A DNA stretch of 64,000 nucleotides from the NCBI RefSeq assembly GCF_023555055.1, contig NZ_JAMJPL010000001.1, positions 434,001-498,000 on the forward strand, read 5' to 3'. A program made the position numbers and the translations under genes. The notes under the pieces are model-generated. The model did not search any database. It worked only from the letters and a program-made list of their open reading frames with translations, and had not been told where the DNA came from. Every line of letters starts with the position of its first letter. Positions within the stretch are counted from its first letter, which is position 1. Below are positions 53,429-61,150 of the stretch, piece after piece. The DNA is from Marinobacter sp. ATCH36. GTDB taxonomy: Bacteria > Pseudomonadota > Gammaproteobacteria > Pseudomonadales > Oleiphilaceae.

Positions 53429-54247
53429 ATGAGGTTGTTCCGTTTTGTTCTGCATTGCGGGCAGTTAGGTGTTGCTCGCCCGTTGACTCTTTTGCTGATC
53501 GTATACCTGTCGCTTGTCGGCCCCGCGCACGCGCAGCAGGTCCGCGATACTCTGAAAGTTGGTTATTTGGATGTGCCACCGCTGACATACCAGGCTGAAA
53601 ATGGCCGTGCCGAAGGCGTTTTTATTGAATTGACCCGTCAGGTCGCGGAAGAAGCCGGGTATGATCTGGAGTTCCGGTATTTGCCGATAAGCCGCGCCTA
53701 TTTTTACCTGCGCACAGGCGGCATCGACGTATGGCCGGGTGCCACCGATATACCGGCGCTCGAAAATCAAGTCTTGGAGAGCTTTGTCAGCCCCTTTTCT
53801 TTACAACTCAGTGCCTGGGGGGTGCAAAACGCGCCGCCGGTGGCTCACTTTAACGATCTGATCGGTAAGACTCTTATTCTGATTGCAGGCTATACCCACA
53901 GCGGACTGGATTCCGTGCTGGAATCCAGTCCTGCAATCACGGTGATCTATGCGCCGAATCACCGGGCTGGCGTCGCGATGCTGGCGCGTGGGCGGGGAGA
54001 TTACCTACTCGGTTTTCGCCAAGCGGTCCGGGCTGTGCTCAAGGAGTTCCCGGTTCCCGGGATTCGCGATTACCCCGTGCGAACCAGGAACGCCGCCTGG
54101 GTATTCTCACTGGCCAACCCAAGAAGTGCTCAATTGCGGGACGAATTTGACAATGCTTACCTCCGTCTTGCAGACAGGGGTGAAGTTCCGCTGTATCGGG
54201 CATTCAGTGAAGGTTTTGTGCTTCCAGGACTACCACAATCGCCTTAG
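53429..54247 (+). CDS. Periplasmic solute-binding protein, family 3-like
   Basis: Exported protein of about 272 aa resembling amino-acid-type substrate-binding proteins (SBP_bac_3). The cleavable signal ends PAHAQ; the domain then begins TLKVGYLDVPPLTYQAENGRAEGVFIEL and has YLPISRAYFYLRTGGIDVWPG, a familiar pattern. There is no transporter gene nearby, so it may sense rather than import, or serve a distant ABC system. The start may be ATG 53405 or ATG 53429; the latter has GAGA 6 bases upstream and gives a compact signal peptide. It overlaps the convergent DUF3047 gene by 4 bases. Confidence 0.8.
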   Translation: MRLFRFVLHCGQLGVARPLTLLLIVYLSLVGPAHAQQVRDTLKVGYLDVPPLTYQAENGRAEGVFIELTRQVAEEAGYDLEFRYLPISRAYFYLRTGGIDVWPGATDIPALENQVLESFVSPFSLQLSAWGVQNAPPVAHFNDLIGKTLILIAGYTHSGLDSVLESSPAITVIYAPNHRAGVAMLARGRGDYLLGFRQAVRAVLKEFPVPGIRDYPVRTRNAAWVFSLANPRSAQLRDEFDNAYLRLADRGEVPLYRAFSEGFVLPGLPQSP

Positions 54248-54966
54248 GGCCGGACCAGCTCTACATCGCCGTACCAGGCGGTGGCAGATTCCCCGGTATT
54301 GTCAGAGTCTGACATGATCGCTATTCCCACCAGCTTTGGGGGTTTGCGTCCGAACGCTTCTTTGTAGTCTGCAACGATGTCCCTTTCCACGGTGACCCAC
54401 TGGCCGGTTTTTTCGGCTCCGGAATTCACCGCCACCATCATCGTGGTATCGGTGAAGGGATTGGCGACGATTTTTCCAGCTGGCAACCGGTTGGCCCAGA
54501 TGTAGTTCAGGGCGTTGCCGGGCAGTTGCTCCCCGAACACCAGTTCCACCGCTTTCCGTTTGGCGCGCTCAAAAAAGCCGGCGTTCCCGGGCTCGAATTC
54601 GAACGCCACATAGATGCGGGCGGGGTAGTCATCGCCGTCCTTCCTGCGGGCATCGCCCTGATCGAAAACATTGGAAACCTTCCAGCGCCAGCGTAGGATC
54701 AGCGTGTCTCCGGGTTCAACCGATGCACGAGCAATGAGGCCGGACGCGCTGTTGTCGGTGTTTGCCTCGACAACCTGACTGCCGTCGTCATCAACCAGTT
54801 GATAGTGGCTGTGGCGGTCGATTTTCGGAAATTCCAGCGGCTCCCAGCCATCCTCCAGGGATGTCATGGCTGAAAAAGGTTTTACCAGCGAGCCGCCTTC
54901 ACTGTCTGCATGGACCGGAGTGGTGAGGATCAGGATTGTCAGAAAGTATCTGAGTGCGAGTTTCAT
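54244..54966 (-). CDS. DUF3047 exported protein
   Basis: Exported protein of 240 aa; signal peptide ends PVHADS. The body matches DUF3047: GDTLILRWRWKVSNVFDQGDARRKDGDDYPARIYVAFEF (long conserved core), then NYIWANRLPAGKIVANPFTDTTMMVAV and AIMSDSDNTGESATAWYGDVEL. The predicted fold is a beta-sandwich that could bind carbohydrate or lipid, but the function of the family is unknown. It is divergent from nrdA and its leader. The 4-base convergent overlap with the binding-protein gene is unusual. Confidence 0.85.
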   Translation of the reverse strand: MKLALRYFLTILILTTPVHADSEGGSLVKPFSAMTSLEDGWEPLEFPKIDRHSHYQLVDDDGSQVVEANTDNSASGLIARASVEPGDTLILRWRWKVSNVFDQGDARRKDGDDYPARIYVAFEFEPGNAGFFERAKRKAVELVFGEQLPGNALNYIWANRLPAGKIVANPFTDTTMMVAVNSGAEKTGQWVTVERDIVADYKEAFGRKPPKLVGIAIMSDSDNTGESATAWYGDVELVRP

Positions 54967-54990
54967 GGTGCTCTCTTGTCGTGATCGATT

Positions 54991-55038
54991 TTACTGTATA
55001 TAGTATTTGTATCCTTGGTTAAGTACCAGATATGGTGA
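54991..55038 (+). promoter_or_regulatory. Tandem NrdR-like boxes overlapping the nrdA promoter
   Basis: TTACTGTATATAGTAT (54991-55006) matches the NrdR box consensus acaCwAtATaTwGtgt at 12 of 16 positions, including most core bases. A weaker GTACCAGATATGGTGA (55023-55038) begins 32 bp later, three helical turns, the usual pairing distance. A possible sigma-70 pair TTGTAT (55007-55012) and TATGGT (55031-55036), spacer 18, lies between and within them. Confidence 0.65.
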
Positions 55039-55041
55039 TTA

Positions 55042-55192
55042 CATTGGTACTGGGAATCCGGTGAAAATCCGGAACTGACGCGCAGCGGTATTGGGGAACA
55101 AGCGTGGCACAAAGACACTGGCTAACGCCGGGAAGTCGCCACGCAAGGCCGAACCAGACGGTTCATGCCCCTGAGTCCGAAGACCTGCCAGG
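55042..55192 (+). ncRNA. Cobalamin riboswitch
   Basis: The leader of nrdA has the elements of a B12 riboswitch in order: GGGAATCCGGTGAAAATCCGG, ACTGACGCGCAGCGGT, GGGAAGTCGCCA and the B12-box stretch GAGTCCGAAGACCTGCCAG. The downstream leader (55193-55310) can form long-range stems, CCTTCGCG (55205-55212) with CGCGAAGG (55283-55290), and AGAATCG with CGATTCT. No U-tract terminator is present. Confidence 0.95.
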
Positions 55193-55324
55193 GAGACAAC
55201 TGCACCTTCGCGTTTCAAGGTGAGCAGAATCGTAGAACCGACATCGGGCGTTCAATAACGTCCCTCCGATTCTCTCTGCCTGCGCGAAGGACATGGAAAG
55301 CAACGCGTATTCAGGAGAATCAAT

Positions 55325-58090
55325 ATGTCCACGGCGACCCTAGTCGAGTCCCGGGCTTTCGAGCCAACCGATACCACCTCCCTACAGGTTATTAAACGCA
55401 ACGGCACCCTGGTTGGATTCGATCCAGCCAAGATCAGTGTTGCGGTGACCAAGGCCTTCCTTGCCGTGGAAGGTGATGAAGCCGCGGGCTCAGCCCGCAT
55501 TCACGATTCCGTGGAACGGGTCACCCGGCAAGTCATCCAGGCCATCAGCCGGCGCCTGAAAGCTGGCGGCAAGGTACACATCGAAGACATTCAGGACCAG
55601 GTGGAACTGGCCCTGATGCGGGCGGAGGAGCAGAAGGTTGCCCGTGCCTATGTACTGTACCGTGAGGACCACGCCCGCCAACGAGCCATCGACGAGCCGA
55701 TGGAAGCTCACCCCCACCTGACTGTCAGGAAAGCTGATGGCAGCATTGCTCCTCTGGATCTGGGCCTGATGAAGCAGCAGGTGGAGCACGCCGCTACCGG
55801 GCTGGATGGTATTGATGGCGAGTCCCTGGTGGAAGGGGCGCTGCGCAACCTTTATGACGGTATTGCCGAGGAGGAAGTGCTGTCTGCCCTGATCATGACG
55901 GCCCGCGGGCGCATCGAACAGGAGCCGGACTACAGTGCCGTCACCGCCCGCCTGCTGTTGGAACAACTGCGGCTCGAAACCGCCACTGCCCTCGAATTGC
56001 CCCTGGACCTGCCGCTGGCGGAGGTTTATCCACAGGCTCTGAGTGCGCTTGTTCATCAGGGTATTCGCCAGGACCTTCTGGATGAGGCGATGGCAGCCTA
56101 TGATCTGGAGCGCCTGGGTGCAGCGCTCAAGCCGGAGCGGGATTTTCAATTCGGGTTCCTGGGCCTGCAGACGCTTTACGACCGTTACTTCATAAACTGG
56201 AATGGCGACCGCCTGGAACTGCCCCAGGTCTTCTTCATGCGCGTGGCCATGGGTCTGGCGCTGCAAGAGGACGACCCCAACGCCCGGGCCATCGAATTCT
56301 ATGATCTGCTTTCGTCGTTCGACTACATGGCCTCCACGCCCACCCTCTTTAACAGCGGTACCCAACATTCCCAGCTATCGTCCTGTTACCTCACCACGGT
56401 GCAGGACGACCTGGAAGGCATCTACGGTGCCATCCGCGACAACGCCATGCTGTCCAAGTGGGCCGGTGGCCTGGGCAACGACTGGACCCCGGTGCGGGCT
56501 CTGGGCGCTCACATCAAAGGCACCAATGGCAGTAGTCAGGGTGTGGTGCCGTTCCTGAAGGTGGTCAACGACACCGCAGTGGCGGTCAACCAGGGGGGTA
56601 AGCGCAAGGGCGCAGTGTGTGCCTACCTGGAAAGCTGGCACCTTGATATCGAGGAATTCCTGGAGCTGCGCAAGAACACAGGTGATGAGCGTCGCCGTAC
56701 CCACGATATGAACACCGCCAACTGGGTGCCGGATCTGCTGATTGAGCGCATGCGCGAAGACAAAGACTGGACTTTGTTTTCACCCAGCGACGTGCCTGAC
56801 CTTCACGACCTGTATGGCAACGCTTTCCGTGAGCGTTACGAGCATTACGAGGCTCTTGCCGGGCAAGGTAAGATCAAACTGTTCAAAACAATTCCCGCCA
56901 AGCAGCTCTGGCGCAAGATGCTCACGGTGCTGTTCGAGACCGGTCATCCCTGGATCACCTTCAAGGACCCCTGCAACCTGCGTTCGCCGCAACAGCACCG
57001 TGGCGTGGTGCACAGCTCCAACCTGTGTACCGAAATCACTCTGAACACCAGCGCCGATGAAATCGCCGTGTGTAACCTGGGCTCCATCAACCTGGCGGCT
57101 CATATCCGCGATGGGGAGCTGGACGTGCAGCGCCTGGAACGCACCGTAAATACCGCAGTACGCATGCTCGATAACGTGGTCGACATCAACTACTACGCGG
57201 TGCCCCAGGCGAAAAACTCCAACTTCAAGCACCGTCCGGTAGGTCTCGGCCTGATGGGTTTTCAGGATGCGCTATACCAACTGAATTTGCCGTACACCAG
57301 CCCCGAAGCGGTGGAGTTCGCTGACCTGGCTATGGAACAGATCAGTTACTTCGCCATTCGCGCCTCTGCCAGTCTGGCTGGCGAACGCGGCTCCTATGAG
57401 ACCTACGAAGGATCTCTCTGGCAGCAAGGTATTCTGCCAATCGACTCCATCAACCTGGTGAGGGAGAACCGCCGGGATGGCGATTTCAGCCTTGATAGCA
57501 CCAGCCGCCTGGACTGGGCACCGGTGCGGGAACTGATTGCGAAGAACGGTATGCGCAATAGCAATGTCATGGCCATCGCGCCAACGGCCACTATCTCCAA
57601 CATTGTTGGTGTATCCCAGTCCATCGAACCGGCGTACCAGAACCTGTTTGTTAAATCGAACCTGTCCGGCGAGTTCACGGTGGTGAACCCGTCCCTGGTC
57701 CGGGACCTCAAGGCCGAGGGCCTGTGGGACAACGTCATGGTCAACGACCTCAAGTACTTCGACGGCAGCGTTCAGCAAATTGACCGCATCCCCAACGAAC
57801 TCAAGGCCCGCTACGCCACCGCCTTCGAGATTGACCCCAGATGGCTGGTGGAAGCCGCTGCAAGACGCCAGAAGTGGCTCGACCAGGCCCAGAGCCTGAA
57901 CCTTTATATGGCGGAACCGAGTGGCAGGAAACTGGATGCCCTGTACCAGCTGGCCTGGGAACGTGGCCTGAAAACCACTTATTACCTGCGCTCCCTGGGT
58001 GCCACCGGCGCCGAAAAATCCGCCCCGGTCGCCGCGCCGCAGCCACAGGTGTGCAGCATCGATGAGCCAGATTGCGAAGCCTGCCAATAA
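55325..58090 (+). CDS. nrdA: Ribonucleoside-diphosphate reductase class Ia, large subunit
   Basis: NrdA, 921 aa, reduces ribonucleoside diphosphates for DNA synthesis. Two ATP-cone domains precede the core: LQVIKRNGTLVGFDPAKI and PHLTVRKADGSIAPLDL, an arrangement seen in the pseudomonad enzyme and tied to dATP feedback. Active-site cysteines are C354 (QLSSC), C568 (SNLCTEI) and C583 (AVCNLG); the radical-transfer tyrosines are Y886-Y887. The C-terminal DEPDCEACQ holds the shuttle cysteines. The ATG at 55325 follows AGGAGA. A B12 riboswitch and NrdR-like boxes lie upstream; nrdB follows by 15 bases. Confidence 0.97.
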   Translation: MSTATLVESRAFEPTDTTSLQVIKRNGTLVGFDPAKISVAVTKAFLAVEGDEAAGSARIHDSVERVTRQVIQAISRRLKAGGKVHIEDIQDQVELALMRAEEQKVARAYVLYREDHARQRAIDEPMEAHPHLTVRKADGSIAPLDLGLMKQQVEHAATGLDGIDGESLVEGALRNLYDGIAEEEVLSALIMTARGRIEQEPDYSAVTARLLLEQLRLETATALELPLDLPLAEVYPQALSALVHQGIRQDLLDEAMAAYDLERLGAALKPERDFQFGFLGLQTLYDRYFINWNGDRLELPQVFFMRVAMGLALQEDDPNARAIEFYDLLSSFDYMASTPTLFNSGTQHSQLSSCYLTTVQDDLEGIYGAIRDNAMLSKWAGGLGNDWTPVRALGAHIKGTNGSSQGVVPFLKVVNDTAVAVNQGGKRKGAVCAYLESWHLDIEEFLELRKNTGDERRRTHDMNTANWVPDLLIERMREDKDWTLFSPSDVPDLHDLYGNAFRERYEHYEALAGQGKIKLFKTIPAKQLWRKMLTVLFETGHPWITFKDPCNLRSPQQHRGVVHSSNLCTEITLNTSADEIAVCNLGSINLAAHIRDGELDVQRLERTVNTAVRMLDNVVDINYYAVPQAKNSNFKHRPVGLGLMGFQDALYQLNLPYTSPEAVEFADLAMEQISYFAIRASASLAGERGSYETYEGSLWQQGILPIDSINLVRENRRDGDFSLDSTSRLDWAPVRELIAKNGMRNSNVMAIAPTATISNIVGVSQSIEPAYQNLFVKSNLSGEFTVVNPSLVRDLKAEGLWDNVMVNDLKYFDGSVQQIDRIPNELKARYATAFEIDPRWLVEAAARRQKWLDQAQSLNLYMAEPSGRKLDALYQLAWERGLKTTYYLRSLGATGAEKSAPVAAPQPQVCSIDEPDCEACQ

Positions 58091-58105
58091 CCACGGAGAT
58101 CCACC

Positions 58106-59164
58106 ATGCTTGACTGGAACGACGAACCAACTACCCGAACCCAACCGGCAGACTCCGAAGGCCCGGCCCCGGTCAACGTTGACGACAAGCGCGTCATCAA
58201 CGGCGAAACCGACATCAACCAGCTGGCGCCGTTCAAGTACCCCTGGGCCTGGGAGTACTTCATGAACGCCAACAAGAACCACTGGACGCCGTTGGATGTG
58301 AACATGGCCCAGGATGTCCATGATTACCATCACCGCCTGTCCGCGCCCGAAAGGCACGTATACGAAAACGTGTTGGCCTACCTCACCACCTCCGACATCC
58401 TGGCCATGCGCAACATCGGCCTGGCGGTAATGGAGAAAATGAGCGCGCCGGAGCTGCAGATCTACCAGGCCCGGCAGGTGTACGAGGAGGCCATGCACAC
58501 CTGGGCCTACCAGCACTGCATCGAAACCCTCAACCTCGACCAGAGCGAAATCTACAACCGCTACCGCGTGGTGCCTGCCATCAACGGCAAGATCCAGATG
58601 GCCAACCGCCGCCTGGACGCCGCCATGCGCTCGGACATGAACCTGCGCAACAAGGACGACTTACACGAGTTCATCATGTCCTACCTGTTCTTCGCAGCGG
58701 TGTTTGAGGGCACCTGGTTCTACAATGGTTTCAGCCCCATTTTCGCGCTGCAGCGCCGTGGCCTGATGCGTGGCACCGGTGAACAGCTGCAGTACATCCT
58801 GCGGGACGAAGCCATGCATTTTTCGTTCGGCCTTAAGGTGGTGAACCAGATTCTCGAAGAAGAAAACATCACCCTGGACCCCAAAGCCGTCAGCGAGATG
58901 TGGGAAGAGTCCGAAGCTGCGGAGGTTGCCTACGCCAACTACATCCTGAGAGATCCGATCCTGGGTTACTCCGCCGAGTACCACAGCGAACAGTTCCGCT
59001 TCGTGGCCAACCGCCGGGCCAGAACGGTAGGCCTGGAAGAACCGTTCCCGGGCGCAAAGAACGTGTCGCCCTGGCTGGATGAACAGGCCACGATGCGCAA
59101 GGAGAAAAACTTTTTTGAAACGCGGGTGATTGAATACCAGACGGGGGCACAGTTGGAGTGGTAA
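58106..59164 (+). CDS. nrdB: Ribonucleoside-diphosphate reductase class Ia, small subunit
   Basis: NrdB, 352 aa, the diiron-tyrosyl radical subunit. Iron ligands are seen in TTSDILA, YEEAMHTWAY and LRDEAMHF, with the tyrosine four residues after the histidine in EEAMHTWAY, equivalent to Y122 of E. coli. The second glutamate is in FFAAVFEGTWFYNGF. The radical subunit is therefore of the ordinary tyrosyl type. It is co-transcribed with nrdA. The C-terminus (EYQTGAQLEW) is plausible for binding NrdA. Confidence 0.96.
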   Translation: MLDWNDEPTTRTQPADSEGPAPVNVDDKRVINGETDINQLAPFKYPWAWEYFMNANKNHWTPLDVNMAQDVHDYHHRLSAPERHVYENVLAYLTTSDILAMRNIGLAVMEKMSAPELQIYQARQVYEEAMHTWAYQHCIETLNLDQSEIYNRYRVVPAINGKIQMANRRLDAAMRSDMNLRNKDDLHEFIMSYLFFAAVFEGTWFYNGFSPIFALQRRGLMRGTGEQLQYILRDEAMHFSFGLKVVNQILEEENITLDPKAVSEMWEESEAAEVAYANYILRDPILGYSAEYHSEQFRFVANRRARTVGLEEPFPGAKNVSPWLDEQATMRKEKNFFETRVIEYQTGAQLEW

Positions 59165-59290
59165 GCAAAATGTCGATTTAATTTACAATTTTGCAATGGG
59201 CGTTCCAGGAGGGCACGCCCTAAGCTCCCAAAAATAGATTAATAATTAACCAAAGGCTTGAAAGTTGCTTGATTAAGCACTCTTGAAACG

Positions 59291-59344
59291 CTCGCTTCCG
59301 CAGTGCGGGCTATCCGGGACTAGGTCCCGATGCGGAGGCCCGAG
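59291..59344 (+). promoter_or_regulatory. Leader hairpin that buries a ribosome-binding site
   Basis: CTCGCTTCCGCA (59291-59302) can pair with TGCGGAGGCCCGAG (59331-59344) through 12 pairs with a two-base bulge; an inner perfect hairpin GGGACTAGGTCCC (59316-59328) sits inside. The right arm contains GGAGG, the Shine-Dalgarno of the CHASE2 gene, and reaches its GTG start, so the fold would block translation. Confidence 0.65.
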
Positions 59345-60810
59345 TGCCAATTAGCAACAAGCTACTGTCATTGCTGAAAATATTGTGGCGCCATTGGCTG
59401 GTGCTGCTGGTTGGTTATGTGCTGGTGTTAGCTGATCCATTCGGTATTGGTTCCAGCACCAGCAAGGCCATCACTAATGCCTTCGACCGGATGGTATCCC
59501 CCTTCTACACTCGTGATCTGGCACGTGGGCAGGGGTTGGATTCCGCCGACCTCGTGGACGTCATACTCATTGACGACAGATCCATTCGCGAACTTTCTCG
59601 CGAAGGCGTCGGCTATTTGAGAGCGAACGATTGGCCGCTCGCCTATAGCGATCATTTGATGTTGATCGATGCGCTCCGGCGACGGGGATATGGAACGATC
59701 ATCTTCGACGTTACCTTTTACCGTAAGCGCAGTCTTGATGGCAGCTTTAATGACCTGGTTACCCGACTGGATTATTTTCGCGAGCATGCCGGGCTGGAAG
59801 TCATTCTGAGTGCCGGATCAGACCCGGAGGACCTGGAGGATTCAATACAGCCACTTGTAAATGCGGTCTCGGATCTGGGGCTGACGGGCTGGTCTGGCTA
59901 CGGCGATGGTTACCCTTTGAACCATGTATTCCCGGATGGTCGCCAGGAACCGAGCCTGGCGTTTGCCGGGTATCAGGCCTTCTGTCGGCAAGCCGGCCCA
60001 ATGGCTTGTGAAGACCTGTCCAGAGCCGAGGAGGCCTGGCTCGTACCGGAACCTTCTGGTATGCATCTGAATTGGGGAATGCCCTCCAAACATCAGTCAG
60101 ATTCCATAGGCTGCATGCCACGCACATTGGATGAGACGTGGTATCCAGCGTGGGTTGAGTTGCTGGTCGTTATCAAGAGGAACCTGGTTGGCCCTGATAT
60201 CATCGATGAAAATACACGCAACGTCTGCCCGCCGCTACCAACGGCCACTTTGCAGGACGTTCTCTTCAGTGGGTCAGAGTGCAAACCACTTTTCGATAGT
60301 GACGGTCCCAATGCGTGCGACACCCCCAGAATTGCCATGGTGGGTGTCTCCCTGCCGTCGGCCCGGGATCTGTTTGACCCGCCCACACCCGGCCGCCTGC
60401 CTGGCGTTTATCTCCATGCCGAGGCTCTGCGAAACCTTCTTCATTTCCAGGCGGATTATTTCAAGCCCCTGGGATTGGAACTGAATCTCGGCTTTAACGG
60501 ACCGCCCCAATGGTCATTGCCTGTTGACGTGTTTTTGGTTTGGCCCCTTTTGCTGCTTGCAGCTGTTTGGCTGGCGCGGCGCGTTCTGGAGTGGCGATGG
60601 AAAGAAGAGAACACTTGGGAGATTCCGGAAATTTTACTGGAACTGGGTGAAACGGTGTTGGTGCTGATTGCTCTGGTGTTGCTTTACCAGTTGGCAATCG
60701 TTTTCCACCGCACCCCGGGAGGATTGGCGGATCTGATTGGATTGATACCGCTGTTACTGATTGTCGTTCGTCGCGAACGGAAGGAGATAGAACATGAGAG
60801 GCTACGTTAG
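59344..60810 (+). CDS. CHASE2-domain membrane sensor without output domain
   Basis: Membrane protein of 488 aa. One N-terminal helix (HWLVLLVGYVLVLAD) is followed by a roughly 350-residue periplasmic CHASE2-type sensor (VDVILIDDRSIRELSREG; ALRRRGYGTIIFDVTFY) and three C-terminal helices (about 395-475). After them only about 10 basic residues remain, with no kinase, cyclase or GGDEF domain. It is therefore a stand-alone sensor or structural membrane protein. GTG 59344 has GGAGG 5 bases upstream. It overlaps the next gene by 17 bases and begins a three-gene operon ending in an M48 metalloprotease. Confidence 0.85.
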   Translation: MPISNKLLSLLKILWRHWLVLLVGYVLVLADPFGIGSSTSKAITNAFDRMVSPFYTRDLARGQGLDSADLVDVILIDDRSIRELSREGVGYLRANDWPLAYSDHLMLIDALRRRGYGTIIFDVTFYRKRSLDGSFNDLVTRLDYFREHAGLEVILSAGSDPEDLEDSIQPLVNAVSDLGLTGWSGYGDGYPLNHVFPDGRQEPSLAFAGYQAFCRQAGPMACEDLSRAEEAWLVPEPSGMHLNWGMPSKHQSDSIGCMPRTLDETWYPAWVELLVVIKRNLVGPDIIDENTRNVCPPLPTATLQDVLFSGSECKPLFDSDGPNACDTPRIAMVGVSLPSARDLFDPPTPGRLPGVYLHAEALRNLLHFQADYFKPLGLELNLGFNGPPQWSLPVDVFLVWPLLLLAAVWLARRVLEWRWKEENTWEIPEILLELGETVLVLIALVLLYQLAIVFHRTPGGLADLIGLIPLLLIVVRRERKEIEHERLR

Positions 60811-61150
60811 CTTGTTTGCCCTGCTGCTAGCATCGAGTAACCCGCTGCTCGCTGAGTCCCTGAAAATTGAGAGATTTCACGATCAGAAACATGCTTTTGT
60901 CACTACACCCGATGGTTCTACGGTGTCGGTAGGTGAACTGGAGCTGGTATTTCCTCTGGATATAACCGGAATGGAACGCGGTCAATACGTGTTCAACGGT
61001 CCGGAAGGAGAGGGTTACCGGGTTTATGTGCCAGAAGTTGTGATCACCGGCTCCACAGAGCCTGTTGTCGTTTGTGACCAATCCCAGGTTGTCTTTGCCG
61101 ACGACTACCGGATTGCCAGCGCACGCGGCGTTGAAGGGGAGTGTCAGTGA
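60794..61150 (+). CDS. Small exported protein in the CHASE2/M48 operon
   Basis: Predicted periplasmic protein of 118 aa; the signal peptide (SLFALLLASSNPLLAES) is followed by a beta-rich domain of about 95 residues. Two cysteines (VVCDQ and GECQ) could form a disulfide. No family was recognised. It overlaps the CHASE2 gene by 17 bases at its start and its stop shares one base with the next start (TGATG at 61148-61152). Such tight coupling argues that the three products act together. Confidence 0.75.
   Translation: MRGYVSLFALLLASSNPLLAESLKIERFHDQKHAFVTTPDGSTVSVGELELVFPLDITGMERGQYVFNGPEGEGYRVYVPEVVITGSTEPVVVCDQSQVVFADDYRIASARGVEGECQ

Noticed and set aside
57272-58516. 414-codon minus-strand open frame over nrdA/nrdB
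   Set aside because: It straddles two well-supported genes and lacks any family signature or ribosome site.
59198-59220. Hairpin GGGCGT...ACGCCC after nrdB as a terminator
   Set aside because: Six-base stem with no T-run downstream; too weak to call on its own.
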